From Candidatus Woesearchaeota archaeon (GTDB lineage: Archaea; Nanobdellota; Nanobdellia; Woesearchaeales; ARS49): DNA of 44,073 bases. This document shows, in pieces, positions 22,985 through 30,014 of this stretch. The DNA lies in the NCBI GenBank assembly GCA_014729505.1, contig WJJS01000002.1:1-44073 (forward strand). Reading direction: 5' to 3'. The notes under the pieces were generated by a model. It had not been told where the DNA came from and made no database searches. It was given only the letters and a program-made list of their open reading frames with translations. A program made the position numbers and the translations under genes. Position 1 is the first letter of the stretch. Each line of letters opens with the position of its first letter.

Positions 22985-23341
22985 CTACTCGCAAAGGTAC
23001 TCGAGGAAGCGATGCGTTTGACAATGCAATGCACCAATTGTTTTTTGCTGTGTTTGAAAAGAAGCGCCTTCATAACGATCACAGAGAAACCGTTGATGAA
23101 ACCGCATGTCCTCTACCACTTCATGTAATTTATCTTTTTTATCAGAGCCTCGCAATTCAAGGAGAAGACTTGTGCCAAGAAAAAACATGCCTGCCCTACT
23201 ACGTCGCTCAATAGGATCGGAGGGATCGCGTTGGTCCAACAACGAATAAAGCGTCCGGACTACGCGACGAGCATCTACGCGATTACTTCGCGGAAACTGC
23301 TCATAGTTCACCTCTTTTGTAGCCTCCAATACTGCTTGCAT
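22985..23341 (-). CDS. Hypothetical helical protein (118 residues)
   Basis: ATG 23341 is used because TATATA at 23365-23370 is 26 bases upstream. The product begins MQAVLEATKEVNYEQFPRSN and is mainly helical, with a basic, arginine-rich first half (VDARRVVRTLYSLL, IERRSRAGMFFLG) and a C-terminal helix (CQTHRFLEYLCE). There is no membrane segment or enzyme motif. It lies just upstream of pyrG in the same direction but with a separate promoter. No family is recognised. Confidence 0.65.
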   Translation of the reverse strand: MQAVLEATKEVNYEQFPRSNRVDARRVVRTLYSLLDQRDPSDPIERRSRAGMFFLGTSLLLELRGSDKKDKLHEVVEDMRFHQRFLCDRYEGASFQTQQKTIGALHCQTHRFLEYLCE

Positions 23342-23425
23342 AACCAAGAAGGAAAAAAAGGTAGTATATAACACTTCGTAAATCGCTTACAATAGCGGAC
23401 AAAAGAACTACAACTGTGCTGCTGA

Positions 23426-23469
23426 CGACCACAGGGAGGAAGCGCACCGCCCGAGGCATTGTGTGGTCG
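23426..23469. other. Inverted repeat in the 23342-23570 gap
   Basis: CGACCACA at 23426-23433 pairs with TGTGGTCG at 23462-23469, and the interior can fold further (GGGAGG...CCGCCC). No translated frame with a ribosome site is seen in this gap. It could be part of a small RNA or a boundary of the palindrome-rich island to its right. Confidence 0.25.
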
Positions 23470-23527
23470 AGGACAAGCGCAAAGAATTGTGCGAGAAGAA
23501 TATCCGTATTTGTTTGAGTGCCGCACC

Positions 23528-23568
23528 TCGCCGCAGGCGAAAAGAAACGAAAACGCGAAGCGTTTCCG
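23528..23568. repeat. Two tri-loop mini-hairpins beside tRNA-Pro(CGG)
   Basis: TCGCC-GCA-GGCGA (23528-23540) and a 9-3-9 hairpin at 23548-23568 (stem CGAAAACGC/GCGTTTCCG, one mismatch, loop GAA) lie directly next to the 3' end of the tRNA. Loop size and flanking CCGAT match the hairpins inside the insert at 23702-23753. Confidence 0.5.
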
Positions 23569-23569
23569 A

Positions 23570-23642
23570 TGGGACTGCCAGGATTCGAACCCGGGTCAGG
23601 CGGCCCCGAACCACCAAGGATACCAAACTACCCCACAGTCCC
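23570..23642 (-). tRNA. tRNA-Pro (anticodon CGG)
   Basis: The reverse strand folds as a complete cloverleaf: acceptor GGGACTG/CAGTCCC with A73, D arm GGGT...ATCC, anticodon stem GGTGG/CCGCC with loop TTCGGGG (anticodon CGG) and T arm CCGGG-TTCGAAT-CCTGG. CCA is not encoded. A TTTAAA box near 23671-23676 lies about 30 bases upstream. It reads CCG codons. A second gene-like copy of its first 46 bases lies upstream (23687-23790). Confidence 0.93.
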
Positions 23643-23686
23643 AATACTGCACAGCAGGATGGTTCGAGAATTTAAACATTATGCCA

Positions 23687-23790
23687 CAGGCGGCCCCGAA
23701 CTGTCGGAAATCGAAGATTTCCGATCATGATCGTCAAGCTTTGCTTGACGACACACCAAGGATACCAAACTACCCCACAGTCCCAATACT
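23687..23790 (-). pseudogene. Partial second tRNA-Pro(CGG) copy interrupted by a palindromic insert
   Basis: The six-base leader and the first 46 bases of tRNA-Pro(CGG) are repeated exactly: 23754-23790 equals 23612-23648, and 23687-23701 equals 23597-23611. A 52-bp palindromic sequence separates the two parts within the 5' strand of the anticodon stem. After CCGCCTG the copy diverges and has no T arm or 3' acceptor strand, so it cannot make a normal tRNA alone. A TTTAAA box at 23813-23818 lies at the same distance as in the intact gene, so transcription is likely. It could be a decayed duplicate, an intron-bearing fragment or a regulatory RNA. Confidence 0.75.
23702..23753. repeat. 52-bp fully palindromic insert in the tRNA copy
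   Basis: Every base can pair. One reading is two 9-bp stems with three-base loops (TCGGAAATC-GAA-GATTTCCGA at 23704-23724 and TCGTCAAGC-TTT-GCTTGACGA at 23731-23751) joined by TCATGA and bounded by TG/CA. Another is a four-stem clover closed by TGTCG/CGACA. The borders are exact against the intact tRNA copy, so this is a clean insertion of a mobile-like palindrome or a noncanonical intron. Confidence 0.7.
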
Positions 23791-23832
23791 TTTAGAGATC
23801 TCTTCCAGCCATTTTAAATCTTTTCACAAGGT

Positions 23833-25356
23833 TTAGAGAACCGCAAGCAAAAGCATGCCCACAACACCTGCAAGCAGGGCATAGACAACTGCAGGCACAA
23901 GATTGTGCTGGATGACCCGTCCTACTTTTCCTGTCAAACCAACAGTTGCTGAAGCTGCAAGAATGTTATGCGTAGCCAACATGTTTCCTATCGCACCGCC
24001 GACGTTTTGCAACGCAAGAATCACTATTGTCGATATGCCAAGCGCTGCAGCAGTGTCTTGTTGAAACACGCCAAATAACAAGTTAGAGACAGTATTGCTA
24101 CCTGTGATAAAACTACCAAACGCTCCAATAAACGGAGAAAATACCACAAACGCATTACCAACAAGGGAAGCAAAACTCTGAGCAAGAACCAACGGCATCG
24201 ACGCCAAACCCGAAGCATTCATTCCAGAATTAATGAAGACCTGCACAAGAGCTACTGTAAAAGATAACGCAACAAACGCCGTCACACCCTTATGTAACGT
24301 TGCACCAGCAGCATCAAAGACTCTTTTGCGATTCAACGACAAAATAAGTACCGTCAAAATACCGGCAATAAGAAATATTACTCCTGGCGAGACAAGAGGT
24401 AAAAAAGAATAACTGATAGTTGTACCGAATAAATTAGATACGTCAAGGGACACTTCGCGCAACCACCTATTAACAAACGGGATGCGGGAAACGACAAGCA
24501 ACAAAGCAGCCAACGCATAAGGCCACAACGTTTTCATCTCGGACAATCGCACCTTAGATTTTCCATAAAACCTGGAAGCCGCAATTACCAGCCCAAAACC
24601 GATAAGACCGCCGAGAAGCGAAGGAAATTCAGGACCAAGCAACCACGCGATAAGAACATAAGGAACGGCAAAAGCTGCACCTGCAAATAAACAAAACTTC
24701 CATAGCTCAAGACCCCTCCAAAAGGATTGTTTAAGCGAAAACTTCGAAACCACACATGAAATCAGCAAAGGAAGAAATAAAGCTATAACACCATGAATGA
24801 GAGCAGAAAAAACACCGACGGAATGCAACAATTGTGGCGTACTCTCAACGGAAGTACCAATTCCAATAAGAATCGGCGTGCCAATGGCGCCAAAACTGAC
24901 AGGAGCAGAATTAGCGATAAGCGCAACAATAACAGCAGCAAAAGGAGTAAAACCAAGACCTACCAGCAAGGGCGCTGCAAGAGCAGCGGGCGTACCAAAA
25001 CCTGCAGCTCCTTCAATAAACGCGCCAAAAGACCACGCAATAATCACCGCCTGCACGCGTTTATCCGGAGAAATTTTTCTCATAAATGAACGAATTAACG
25101 GTAACAGTCTGCCGCTTTTCATCACTTCAAGCAAAAAAATAGCGCCAAGTACAATAAGAAAAATCTCAGCAGCAACGAATACTCCCTTGATCGACGCTGC
25201 ACCGACAACAAGAGCAGTCACCTTCCAGACCACCACAGCAAGAAAAACGGTAACAACATACGTTATCGACATCGATGTGATCGCCGGCATCTTAAGAATT
25301 ACGAGAAGCAAAAGCAACACCACTATTGGAATCAGTGCAACAATCACCTCTAACAT
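23833..25356 (-). CDS. lctP: L-lactate permease (LctP family)
   Basis: This 507-residue polytopic membrane protein has the LctP hallmarks: about twelve hydrophobic helices, [40 protein letters not shown], and [20 protein letters not shown] near the C-terminus. LctP proteins carry lactate or glycolate with protons across the cell membrane. With the lactate dehydrogenase at 39044 it suggests lactate excretion as an end product, or uptake. ATG 25356 is used because TTTAAA at 25382-25387 is 28 bases upstream; a start at 25398 would lie before it. The family is mainly bacterial, so ancient transfer is possible. It is monocistronic. Confidence 0.95.
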   Translation of the reverse strand: MLEVIVALIPIVVLLLLLVILKMPAITSMSITYVVTVFLAVVVWKVTALVVGAASIKGVFVAAEIFLIVLGAIFLLEVMKSGRLLPLIRSFMRKISPDKRVQAVIIAWSFGAFIEGAAGFGTPAALAAPLLVGLGFTPFAAVIVALIANSAPVSFGAIGTPILIGIGTSVESTPQLLHSVGVFSALIHGVIALFLPLLISCVVSKFSLKQSFWRGLELWKFCLFAGAAFAVPYVLIAWLLGPEFPSLLGGLIGFGLVIAASRFYGKSKVRLSEMKTLWPYALAALLLVVSRIPFVNRWLREVSLDVSNLFGTTISYSFLPLVSPGVIFLIAGILTVLILSLNRKRVFDAAGATLHKGVTAFVALSFTVALVQVFINSGMNASGLASMPLVLAQSFASLVGNAFVVFSPFIGAFGSFITGSNTVSNLLFGVFQQDTAAALGISTIVILALQNVGGAIGNMLATHNILAASATVGLTGKVGRVIQHNLVPAVVYALLAGVVGMLLLAVL

Positions 25357-25381
25357 ATCATGCGCAAATGACGAAAGGCTA

Positions 25382-25387
25382 TTTAAA
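25382..25387 (-). promoter_or_regulatory. TATA-like box of lctP
   Basis: TTTAAA is centred 28 bases before ATG 25356, in the 80-base gap to the divergent 113-residue gene. Confidence 0.5.
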
Positions 25388-25436
25388 CTTTCTCGCAAAG
25401 AAAAACAAATAAAAAGGCGAACAAATCACACTAGTC

Positions 25437-25778
25437 ATGCAAGTACAAAAAATAATCTACATCGTGGAAGCACCGCACAGTTATGCAAAAGTAACCATCA
25501 CACCAAATACAACAACATACGAGCACCGCGATATGCTCAATGAACAAGAAGGAACAGAAACAAAAGCAACAAAGAATTTTGAAGAAATTGCCAAGAGTCT
25601 TGGTACTTTTGAGAACAAAAAAATAGAAAACAACGTGCCAAAGGACGCGAGTACCAAAAAATTATACATTTACACCGCTCAAAAGGATTTCAGTTTCAAA
25701 TGGCAAGGCGACGCGTTTGAAGCATTTGTGAGGACACTGGAAAAGACAACCGGCCCCATACTAGAGATAGGACAATAA
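25437..25778 (+). CDS. Hypothetical protein (113 residues)
   Basis: The gene starts at ATG 25437 with an AT-rich ATAAAAAGG near 25410 as possible promoter. The product MQVQKIIYIVEAPHSYAKVT... alternates strand-like and charged segments: an N-terminal beta pair, a helical middle (NFEEIAKSLGTFENKKIENN), then KKLYIYTAQKDFSFKWQGDA and a final helix. It is small, soluble and lysine-rich. No motif or family is recognised. It is divergent from lctP and followed by the 58-residue membrane gene, which has its own TATA. Confidence 0.65.
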   Translation: MQVQKIIYIVEAPHSYAKVTITPNTTTYEHRDMLNEQEGTETKATKNFEEIAKSLGTFENKKIENNVPKDASTKKLYIYTAQKDFSFKWQGDAFEAFVRTLEKTTGPILEIGQ

Positions 25779-25790
25779 TACGAGAAAGAA

Positions 25791-25797
25791 TATAAAA
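25791..25797 (+). promoter_or_regulatory. TATA box of the 58-residue membrane gene
   Basis: TATAAAA predicts a start near 25820, just before the GAGGTGA ribosome site at 25819-25825. Confidence 0.5.
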
Positions 25798-25829
25798 TCC
25801 CGCAACAATCTCAACAACGAGGTGATACC

Positions 25830-26006
25830 ATGGTATGTGCAAACATTCTGTTAACAATAGCTGCTCTACTCTGTTTTCTTGCAGTCGTATGGCCAGGATT
25901 TGGCGCAGCAACAATATGGGTCGTAGGCATTAGCGCAGCAGTAATCGTCATCGTCGCATGGATAGGAACTGAATGCGGCTGGTGCAAGACAGCCAAGAAA
26001 AAATAA
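25830..26006 (+). CDS. Small two-helix membrane protein (58 residues)
   Basis: ATG 25830 follows GAGGTGA (25819-25825) by four bases and the frame ends at TAA 26004-26006. Almost the whole chain is two membrane helices: ANILLTIAALLCFLAVVW (about 4-21) and IWVVGISAAVIVIVAWIG (about 29-46), joined by a Pro-Gly turn. The end is TECGWCKTAKKK, with a Cys-x2-Cys and a lysine cluster on the cytoplasmic side by the positive-inside rule. No family is recognised. Two-helix proteins of this kind are often regulators or subunits of larger membrane complexes; that is a general remark and not shown here. Confidence 0.7.
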   Translation: MVCANILLTIAALLCFLAVVWPGFGAATIWVVGISAAVIVIVAWIGTECGWCKTAKKK

Positions 26007-26016
26007 TCTTATGGTT

Positions 26017-26607
26017 TCATTTGTTTTCTTCTTTTCCCAACTCACACTCATAAGCCAATTTCGCAGCCTCATAGAATCTCATCGTACGAAGAGACGCTTC
26101 ATGAACATAGGGCTTCAATTGTCGCACGACTGGCAATAATTTCCCTTGCCCATTCTCAATATACAATTCGATCAGCAAAGACATTTCTTCACTGTCTCTT
26201 ATCATACTGAGACTCGTACCAAGAGTCTCGCGCAAAATGTGTAGACTCTGTTCTTTAAACGATTGTCCGTCAAGCATGCTACACGCAAAACCGGAAGCAT
26301 CAACAGCCCAGCGTATTTTTTCATCAAGACTATTTTCAAGATCAGCGCCTAATGACTCACCTTTTGCGACGCGAGATTCATACGGCCGTCGTTGTTCAGC
26401 AAGCTCCAATTCTTGACGAAGTGTGACAAATCTCTCCTCATATACTGTTCTTTGTTCCTCAATAGCGAAATACAAGTCTGGCAAGTGCTCACGCACCAGA
26501 TCACACAGCATTAACAACTCGACAAGCGTAGCGTACCTATCAAGATCTAAAGTGCGATCTACGCGATCAGCACTTTCTTCAATTCGTCGTAAAAAATCAA
26601 TCGCCAT
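26017..26607 (-). CDS. Hypothetical helical protein (196 residues)
   Basis: ATG 26607 is used (MAIDFLRRIEESADRVDRTL) because TTTTTAAT near 26633-26640 is 28 bases upstream. The protein is helical throughout: an N-terminal helix pair, a charged coiled coil (EEQRTVYEERFVTLRQELEL), a short low-charge middle with DASGFACSMLDGQ, and further helices to LAYECELGKEENK. There is no membrane segment or enzyme motif. Its helical-repeat look resembles the N-terminal halves of the large kinase-like paralogues that follow, but I see no clear alignment. Function unknown. Confidence 0.7.
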   Translation of the reverse strand: MAIDFLRRIEESADRVDRTLDLDRYATLVELLMLCDLVREHLPDLYFAIEEQRTVYEERFVTLRQELELAEQRRPYESRVAKGESLGADLENSLDEKIRWAVDASGFACSMLDGQSFKEQSLHILRETLGTSLSMIRDSEEMSLLIELYIENGQGKLLPVVRQLKPYVHEASLRTMRFYEAAKLAYECELGKEENK

Positions 26608-26680
26608 GGAAAAAACCTCGCAAATCACTCATTAAAAACATTGCGCTAAATCGACGAGATCAATCATGCGCAAGGAAAGA

Positions 26681-26708
26681 AAAAAAAAACCACGGGAACA
26701 CCGTTCCC
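26681..26708 (-). terminator. Hairpin plus T-tract terminator of tRNA-Pro(UGG)
   Basis: In the direction of tRNA transcription, GGGAAC-GGT-GTTCCC (26708 to 26694) is followed by GTGG and a run of nine T (26689 to 26681). This is the form of an intrinsic terminator, 23 bases after the tRNA end. Archaeal termination depends mainly on the T-run. Confidence 0.6.
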
Positions 26709-26730
26709 AGAGTGCTGTGAAGACACCATA

Positions 26731-26804
26731 TGGGGTTACCCGGATTCGAACCGGGGTCTTTTGGTCCCAAACCAAAAAGTATAGCCAAGCTAACCCATAA
26801 CCCC
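26731..26804 (-). tRNA. tRNA-Pro (anticodon UGG)
   Basis: The reverse strand folds as a cloverleaf: acceptor GGGGTTA/TAACCCC with A73, D arm with GGTTAGC...GGCTATACT, anticodon stem TTTGG/CCAAA and loop TTTGGGA (anticodon UGG), and T arm ending CCGG-TTCGAAT-CCGG. CCA is not encoded and no intron is seen. TTATAA at 26835-26840 lies about 34 bases upstream. Confidence 0.94.
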
Positions 26805-26834
26805 ATGAGTATTCCACTCAGCCATCGCAAGCGA

Positions 26835-26840
26835 TTATAA
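26835..26840 (-). promoter_or_regulatory. TATA box of tRNA-Pro(UGG)
   Basis: TTATAA lies between the stop of the kinase-like gene at 26850 and the tRNA, so the tRNA has its own promoter with a leader of a few bases. Confidence 0.5.
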
Positions 26841-26849
26841 AGGTTTTGG

Positions 26850-28865
26850 TCAGTCAGTATATTGCAGACAAGTGTCGCAAATGAGGTTTAGCGCATCATG
26901 TTCTGGCACCGCGGCATACATGTCTGACAATAATTTACAGACATAAGCACCTCGTACCATCCATCGTCTTTTATCCTCGGCAAACTCTTGATGCGCGTAG
27001 TTTCTATCGTGAAACGATTTGAGAGCGAAGTCAACTACGTACCACAAGTAAGTCTGAAAGAACTCCTCCCTGTCCTCGATAGGCTCATGACGATATCTCG
27101 ACCCGACAGCAGTGTTAAACTCTGTAACTGCTTTATTGTAAGATTCTATATATCGATCAAGCAAGCGCGTCAGCGTACCACTCTCTATGGGATTTTTCTC
27201 TCCCTGAAAACGGAATCGAAAGAGAACTCCGTCGGACATATCCGTGCTATGTTCGAACAATTTTACCAAATCATACTGCGGACCGTCAAGTTGTGTGGAT
27301 TCAAAATCTATTGGCACCGTTACCCCCTGTTTTTCAATCCAGTTTAGCGGATTTGCATCTTTGACAAACACATTGCTTTTCCGTTGACCAATACGCTGTG
27401 CAACAGTGCGATACGCTTGAAGTACAGATTCTCGATCCTCCTCGACAAAACCATGACCTTCTGCCATGCGATCAGTCAGACTCCTCACGAAATCCTCATC
27501 CTGGCGAGGGCAAATGAAAGGTACTTTATGCAAAAGATGAGATGGACCTACTGCATGAATAATCGCCAACTGATCAACAGCATCCTCGAGCAAAGACGCC
27601 GGATCCGGATCTTCCTTTAAGGCCTGACGAAGCGTCACACCTGGAAGAGCACCGTACGCATTTACCACATTTCCTTGACCCACCAGTTCTTCAACATAGG
27701 ACGGGATCCGTTCCAAATGCATTGATTCAAGAGGCAAACGCAAAGACCTTGCAGATTCCAGCTGTCGATGAACAGGAGCGTGATTTTGAGAATAACCCCG
27801 CAAGGTATCAGTCCAGCCGCGAACAGCAATTCTTCCACTGCGTATGCTTGCAAAATAGTTTAGAATCCAACTCTCATCACGACTAACTCTGGGAGCAGCA
27901 GCTTTGTACACATAAGGACCAATACGAAAAACCGTGTGCGTCGACATACCAGGAAGCAAAGGTTGAGCTTGATGAACCCTGCCAAGAAGTACTGTTGCGG
28001 CCCGAAGACCGTCGACAAAATACAAGCTGGGCGTTTGCGCCGCTTGAGGAAACTGCGCAATAGACGCCTGTGTAACATTGAGAACCTCATCAATGAGATC
28101 GGCAGCTTCATCACGATTGTCAGTATCATAATGCGATTCTACATACGAAAAATACGTGTGCGCAACCAGGGAACGCGCGGCAAAGCCATTACCAGCGTCT
28201 GCAATAGACCCATGAGCGTCATCAAGACAGCGAACAAACTCTTCAGGATCAGTCGTAGGAATGGCACAGGCAAATAACTGCCGGCTCTCCTCATAACGTC
28301 GCTGATTGGTCCTCACTATGCCTGCACATAATGTTGCCGCACGACGAAAACCGAGCTCTTGAGACCGTGGCGCCAAAAAGTGGTAGACCCGATATGCGCT
28401 ATCGGACAGTCCTGCTTCATAGAGATTTTGTCCGATAGAGTACAAGGACCGTTCTACTTGGTCTCGGATCACTCTGCGTGAGGCCAGAGGAATAGTTGAT
28501 TGAATCTCGCCAAACAAATCTATAGCAAGATCCTCGAGGTTGATTCCTGGATCTTGAGCTACGCGCACCATACCGCGAAGAGCAAGAGCGCTTGTATGTT
28601 GGGAAGCTTGACGTTCATTTCTTACTCTGCTTGGAAACAACATGCTAACAGCTCTTCTGGCAGTTGACCAGTCCTGCTCACGTACGGCATCAAAAACCTT
28701 GTTTGTTCGTCTAACAGTAGAACTCTGTTGGAACGTCGTTGCAAAAAATTCGGAAAGACTCGTTAGCTCTACAGGTTGCGGATCTCGAATTATCTCAATA
28801 GGCCTTGACGATCTGCTGCGACGCTTTTGAGCACGATTCTTTTGTCTGCGGGTTTTGCGCGCCAT
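26850..28865 (-). CDS. Helical-repeat / APH-like kinase paralogue 1
   Basis: This 671-residue protein has a basic tail (residues 1-22, nearly half Arg and Lys), a helical, TPR-like half to about 300, and a kinase-like C-terminal half. Motifs: THTVFRIGPYVYK (Lys321), RDESW (Glu331), hinge VNAYGALPGVTL (401-412), DQLAIIHAVGPSHLL, catalytic loop VKDANPLNWI (Asp503, Asn508) and PIDFES (Asp520), then GPQYDLVKLFEH. This layout follows aminoglycoside phosphotransferase-fold kinases, with VKD in place of HGD. The last 70 residues (YVVDFALKSFHDRNYAHQEF) are conserved in all four paralogues. TTATAAAA at 28889-28896 is 27 bases before ATG 28865. Substrate unknown. It stands apart from the other three paralogues. 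Confidence 0.85.
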   Translation of the reverse strand: MARKTRRQKNRAQKRRSRSSRPIEIIRDPQPVELTSLSEFFATTFQQSSTVRRTNKVFDAVREQDWSTARRAVSMLFPSRVRNERQASQHTSALALRGMVRVAQDPGINLEDLAIDLFGEIQSTIPLASRRVIRDQVERSLYSIGQNLYEAGLSDSAYRVYHFLAPRSQELGFRRAATLCAGIVRTNQRRYEESRQLFACAIPTTDPEEFVRCLDDAHGSIADAGNGFAARSLVAHTYFSYVESHYDTDNRDEAADLIDEVLNVTQASIAQFPQAAQTPSLYFVDGLRAATVLLGRVHQAQPLLPGMSTHTVFRIGPYVYKAAAPRVSRDESWILNYFASIRSGRIAVRGWTDTLRGYSQNHAPVHRQLESARSLRLPLESMHLERIPSYVEELVGQGNVVNAYGALPGVTLRQALKEDPDPASLLEDAVDQLAIIHAVGPSHLLHKVPFICPRQDEDFVRSLTDRMAEGHGFVEEDRESVLQAYRTVAQRIGQRKSNVFVKDANPLNWIEKQGVTVPIDFESTQLDGPQYDLVKLFEHSTDMSDGVLFRFRFQGEKNPIESGTLTRLLDRYIESYNKAVTEFNTAVGSRYRHEPIEDREEFFQTYLWYVVDFALKSFHDRNYAHQEFAEDKRRWMVRGAYVCKLLSDMYAAVPEHDALNLICDTCLQYTD

Positions 28866-28888
28866 GACTCATTTGCGCCACCCACACC

Positions 28889-28896
28889 TTATAAAA
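28889..28896 (-). promoter_or_regulatory. TATA box of kinase-like paralogue 1
   Basis: TTATAAAA is centred 27 bases before ATG 28865. It lies just beyond the 3' end of the small membrane gene (stop at 28901). Confidence 0.5.
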
Positions 28897-28900
28897 TTTA

Positions 28901-29146
28901 CTACTCTTTAGTGAAATTATTCTTGGTTTTTGGCCATAAGGTGCCGCAGAAAACCATAAACACCCCGCCCATAAAGAGCAAAGTCATTATCGCCGTTGTC
29001 TCACTGACCGTTTTGGAAGCGTCGGCAACAGCCATGCCCGTAATACTCGGCGCGTCAAGCAACCAAAACGTAACGCTGTGAGCACCACCAGCAACAAGCC
29101 ATACGGCTACTACCATAGCGCCAACCACTATTAACTTCGTATTCAT
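28901..29146 (-). CDS. Small two-helix membrane protein (81 residues)
   Basis: ATG 29146 has a TATATAA box at 29169-29175, 26 bases upstream. The 81-residue product has an N-terminal helix (KLIVVGAMVVAVWLVAGG), an outer loop with SVTFWLLDAPSITGMAVADA, and a second helix (TTAIMTLLFMGGVFMVFCGT) before a short basic tail. The second and first helices are of normal membrane length. No family is recognised. It runs in the same direction as kinase-like paralogue 1 but each has its own promoter. Confidence 0.75.
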   Translation of the reverse strand: MNTKLIVVGAMVVAVWLVAGGAHSVTFWLLDAPSITGMAVADASKTVSETTAIMTLLFMGGVFMVFCGTLWPKTKNNFTKE

Positions 29147-29176
29147 ATCTTTTGTTAAGGACTTCTCCTATATAAC

Positions 29177-29551
29177 CTATTCGTCGTTCAAATCACGCAC
29201 GTGCTCGACTAGCAAATCAACGAGGACCGGTCGCGGACTTCTTAACCTGCGCATAGAGATACGTCGCGTATTAAGTACAATTCCTTCATCCACTCGCACA
29301 GCATACCGCGAACCCGCCCGATGGCGCATCATCGCAACGAGCAAAACATTCTCATTCTTTTTGAGGGCTGTCCGAGCAGAAGGCGTCACCCACACATACT
29401 CTTTGCCCGACTGATAACGCAAACCCAGCAGTCCCGCCTCAGTAGGCACTAGCTCAAAAGACACTTCTGGCAGGCCCCGCCATACCTCGTAGAAAATCTG
29501 ACCCTGTTTTACCCGCCCAGGATCTGGCGTATACACGACGTGATGCAACAT
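29177..29551 (-). CDS. Hypothetical beta-rich protein (124 residues)
   Basis: I start at ATG 29551, seven bases after GGAGG (29559-29563); a longer in-frame reading would run back through the neighbour gene. The product MLHHVVYTPDPGRVKQGQIF is rich in beta-strand-like segments (SFELVPTEAGLLGLRYQSG, KEYVWVTPSARTALKKNENV) and basic residues (RRISMRRLRSPRP), ending VDLLVEHVRDLNDE. It is soluble and small and may bind nucleic acid, judging only by charge. It follows the 112-residue gene, separated by a T-rich stretch that may partly terminate transcription. Confidence 0.65.
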   Translation of the reverse strand: MLHHVVYTPDPGRVKQGQIFYEVWRGLPEVSFELVPTEAGLLGLRYQSGKEYVWVTPSARTALKKNENVLLVAMMRHRAGSRYAVRVDEGIVLNTRRISMRRLRSPRPVLVDLLVEHVRDLNDE

Positions 29552-29564
29552 ATTTCCGCCTCCA

Positions 29565-29592
29565 GAAAAGAAAAAAAGAAAAAAAAAGGCCT
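29565..29592 (-). terminator. T-tract between 29592 and 29551 genes
   Basis: After the stop near 29592 the coding strand reads AAGGCC followed by T9, C, T7, C, T4. Such T-runs terminate archaeal transcription, so the downstream gene may be expressed at a lower level. Confidence 0.45.
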
Positions 29593-29930
29593 TAGGAAGC
29601 CATGCGGTACTTGACGCCGAGGTCAACGCGAGCATTTGCCGGATGTCGTCCGACATCGTCTTGGAGCCGTTCGACAAGCGCATATGCTCTGCGCTCCTTT
29701 TTAGGCAGTCCAGGACGCATTTCTCGCACCATGACAGGTAACACATACAAGTCTCCACCCGCTTGCAGTGCGACCGTTTTATACATTCTAGCGGTCATAC
29801 CCGTCAAACCTCCAAGAGGTTCAACCGTACGGCTAATATCCCCAGCACAATCTTCTGGAGAGTATTTGCGGTCTCGTTCAAATCGTACGCCAATGCGGCG
29901 CAATTCTTTTTGTATGTGTTCGTTTTTCAT
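29592..29930 (-). CDS. Hypothetical basic protein (112 residues)
   Basis: ATG 29930 follows CGGAGGAAAACC, a strong ribosome site. The 112-residue product MKNEHIQKELRRIGVRFERD is basic, with a middle of mixed strands (GGLTGMTARMYKTVALQAGG, DLYVLPVMVREMRPGLPKKE) and a C-terminal helix plus VGRHPANARVDLGVKYRMAS. It has no cysteine cluster beyond a single Cys and no membrane segment. The leader from the TATAAA at 30000-30005 contains a GC-rich palindrome and an eight-codon upstream ORF that ends across the start codon. No family is recognised. Confidence 0.7.
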   Translation of the reverse strand: MKNEHIQKELRRIGVRFERDRKYSPEDCAGDISRTVEPLGGLTGMTARMYKTVALQAGGDLYVLPVMVREMRPGLPKKERRAYALVERLQDDVGRHPANARVDLGVKYRMAS

Positions 29931-29966
29931 GGTTTTCCTCCGCCGCCTTTCATCGCTTCACTGCGG

Positions 29967-30005
29967 CCTCGCGAGGGGGGACCTCGCTTGTAACATTCAT
30001 ATAAA
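29967..30005 (-). promoter_or_regulatory. Promoter with GC-rich palindrome before the 112-residue gene
   Basis: TATAAA at 30000-30005 predicts initiation near 29976, inside the perfect palindrome CCTCGCGAGG (29967-29976). A further CCTCGC at 29982-29987 pairs with GCGAGG at 29971-29976. Placement at the start of transcription fits an operator. Confidence 0.4.
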
Positions 30006-30014
30006 CACAGAAAC

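Noticed and set aside
23408-23644. Overlapping 60-125-residue ORFs around the tRNA-Pro region
   Set aside because: They read through the tRNA, its copy and palindromes, have Arg/Ser-rich composition and lack ribosome sites.
23687-23790. Integrated element with tRNA attachment sites
   Set aside because: The duplicated part is the 5' half of the tRNA, there is only about 100 bp between the copies and no integrase is near.
29552-29758. N-terminal extension of the 124-residue gene
   Set aside because: It crosses the poly-T tract and the neighbouring coding region; GGAGG directly before ATG 29551 settles the start.
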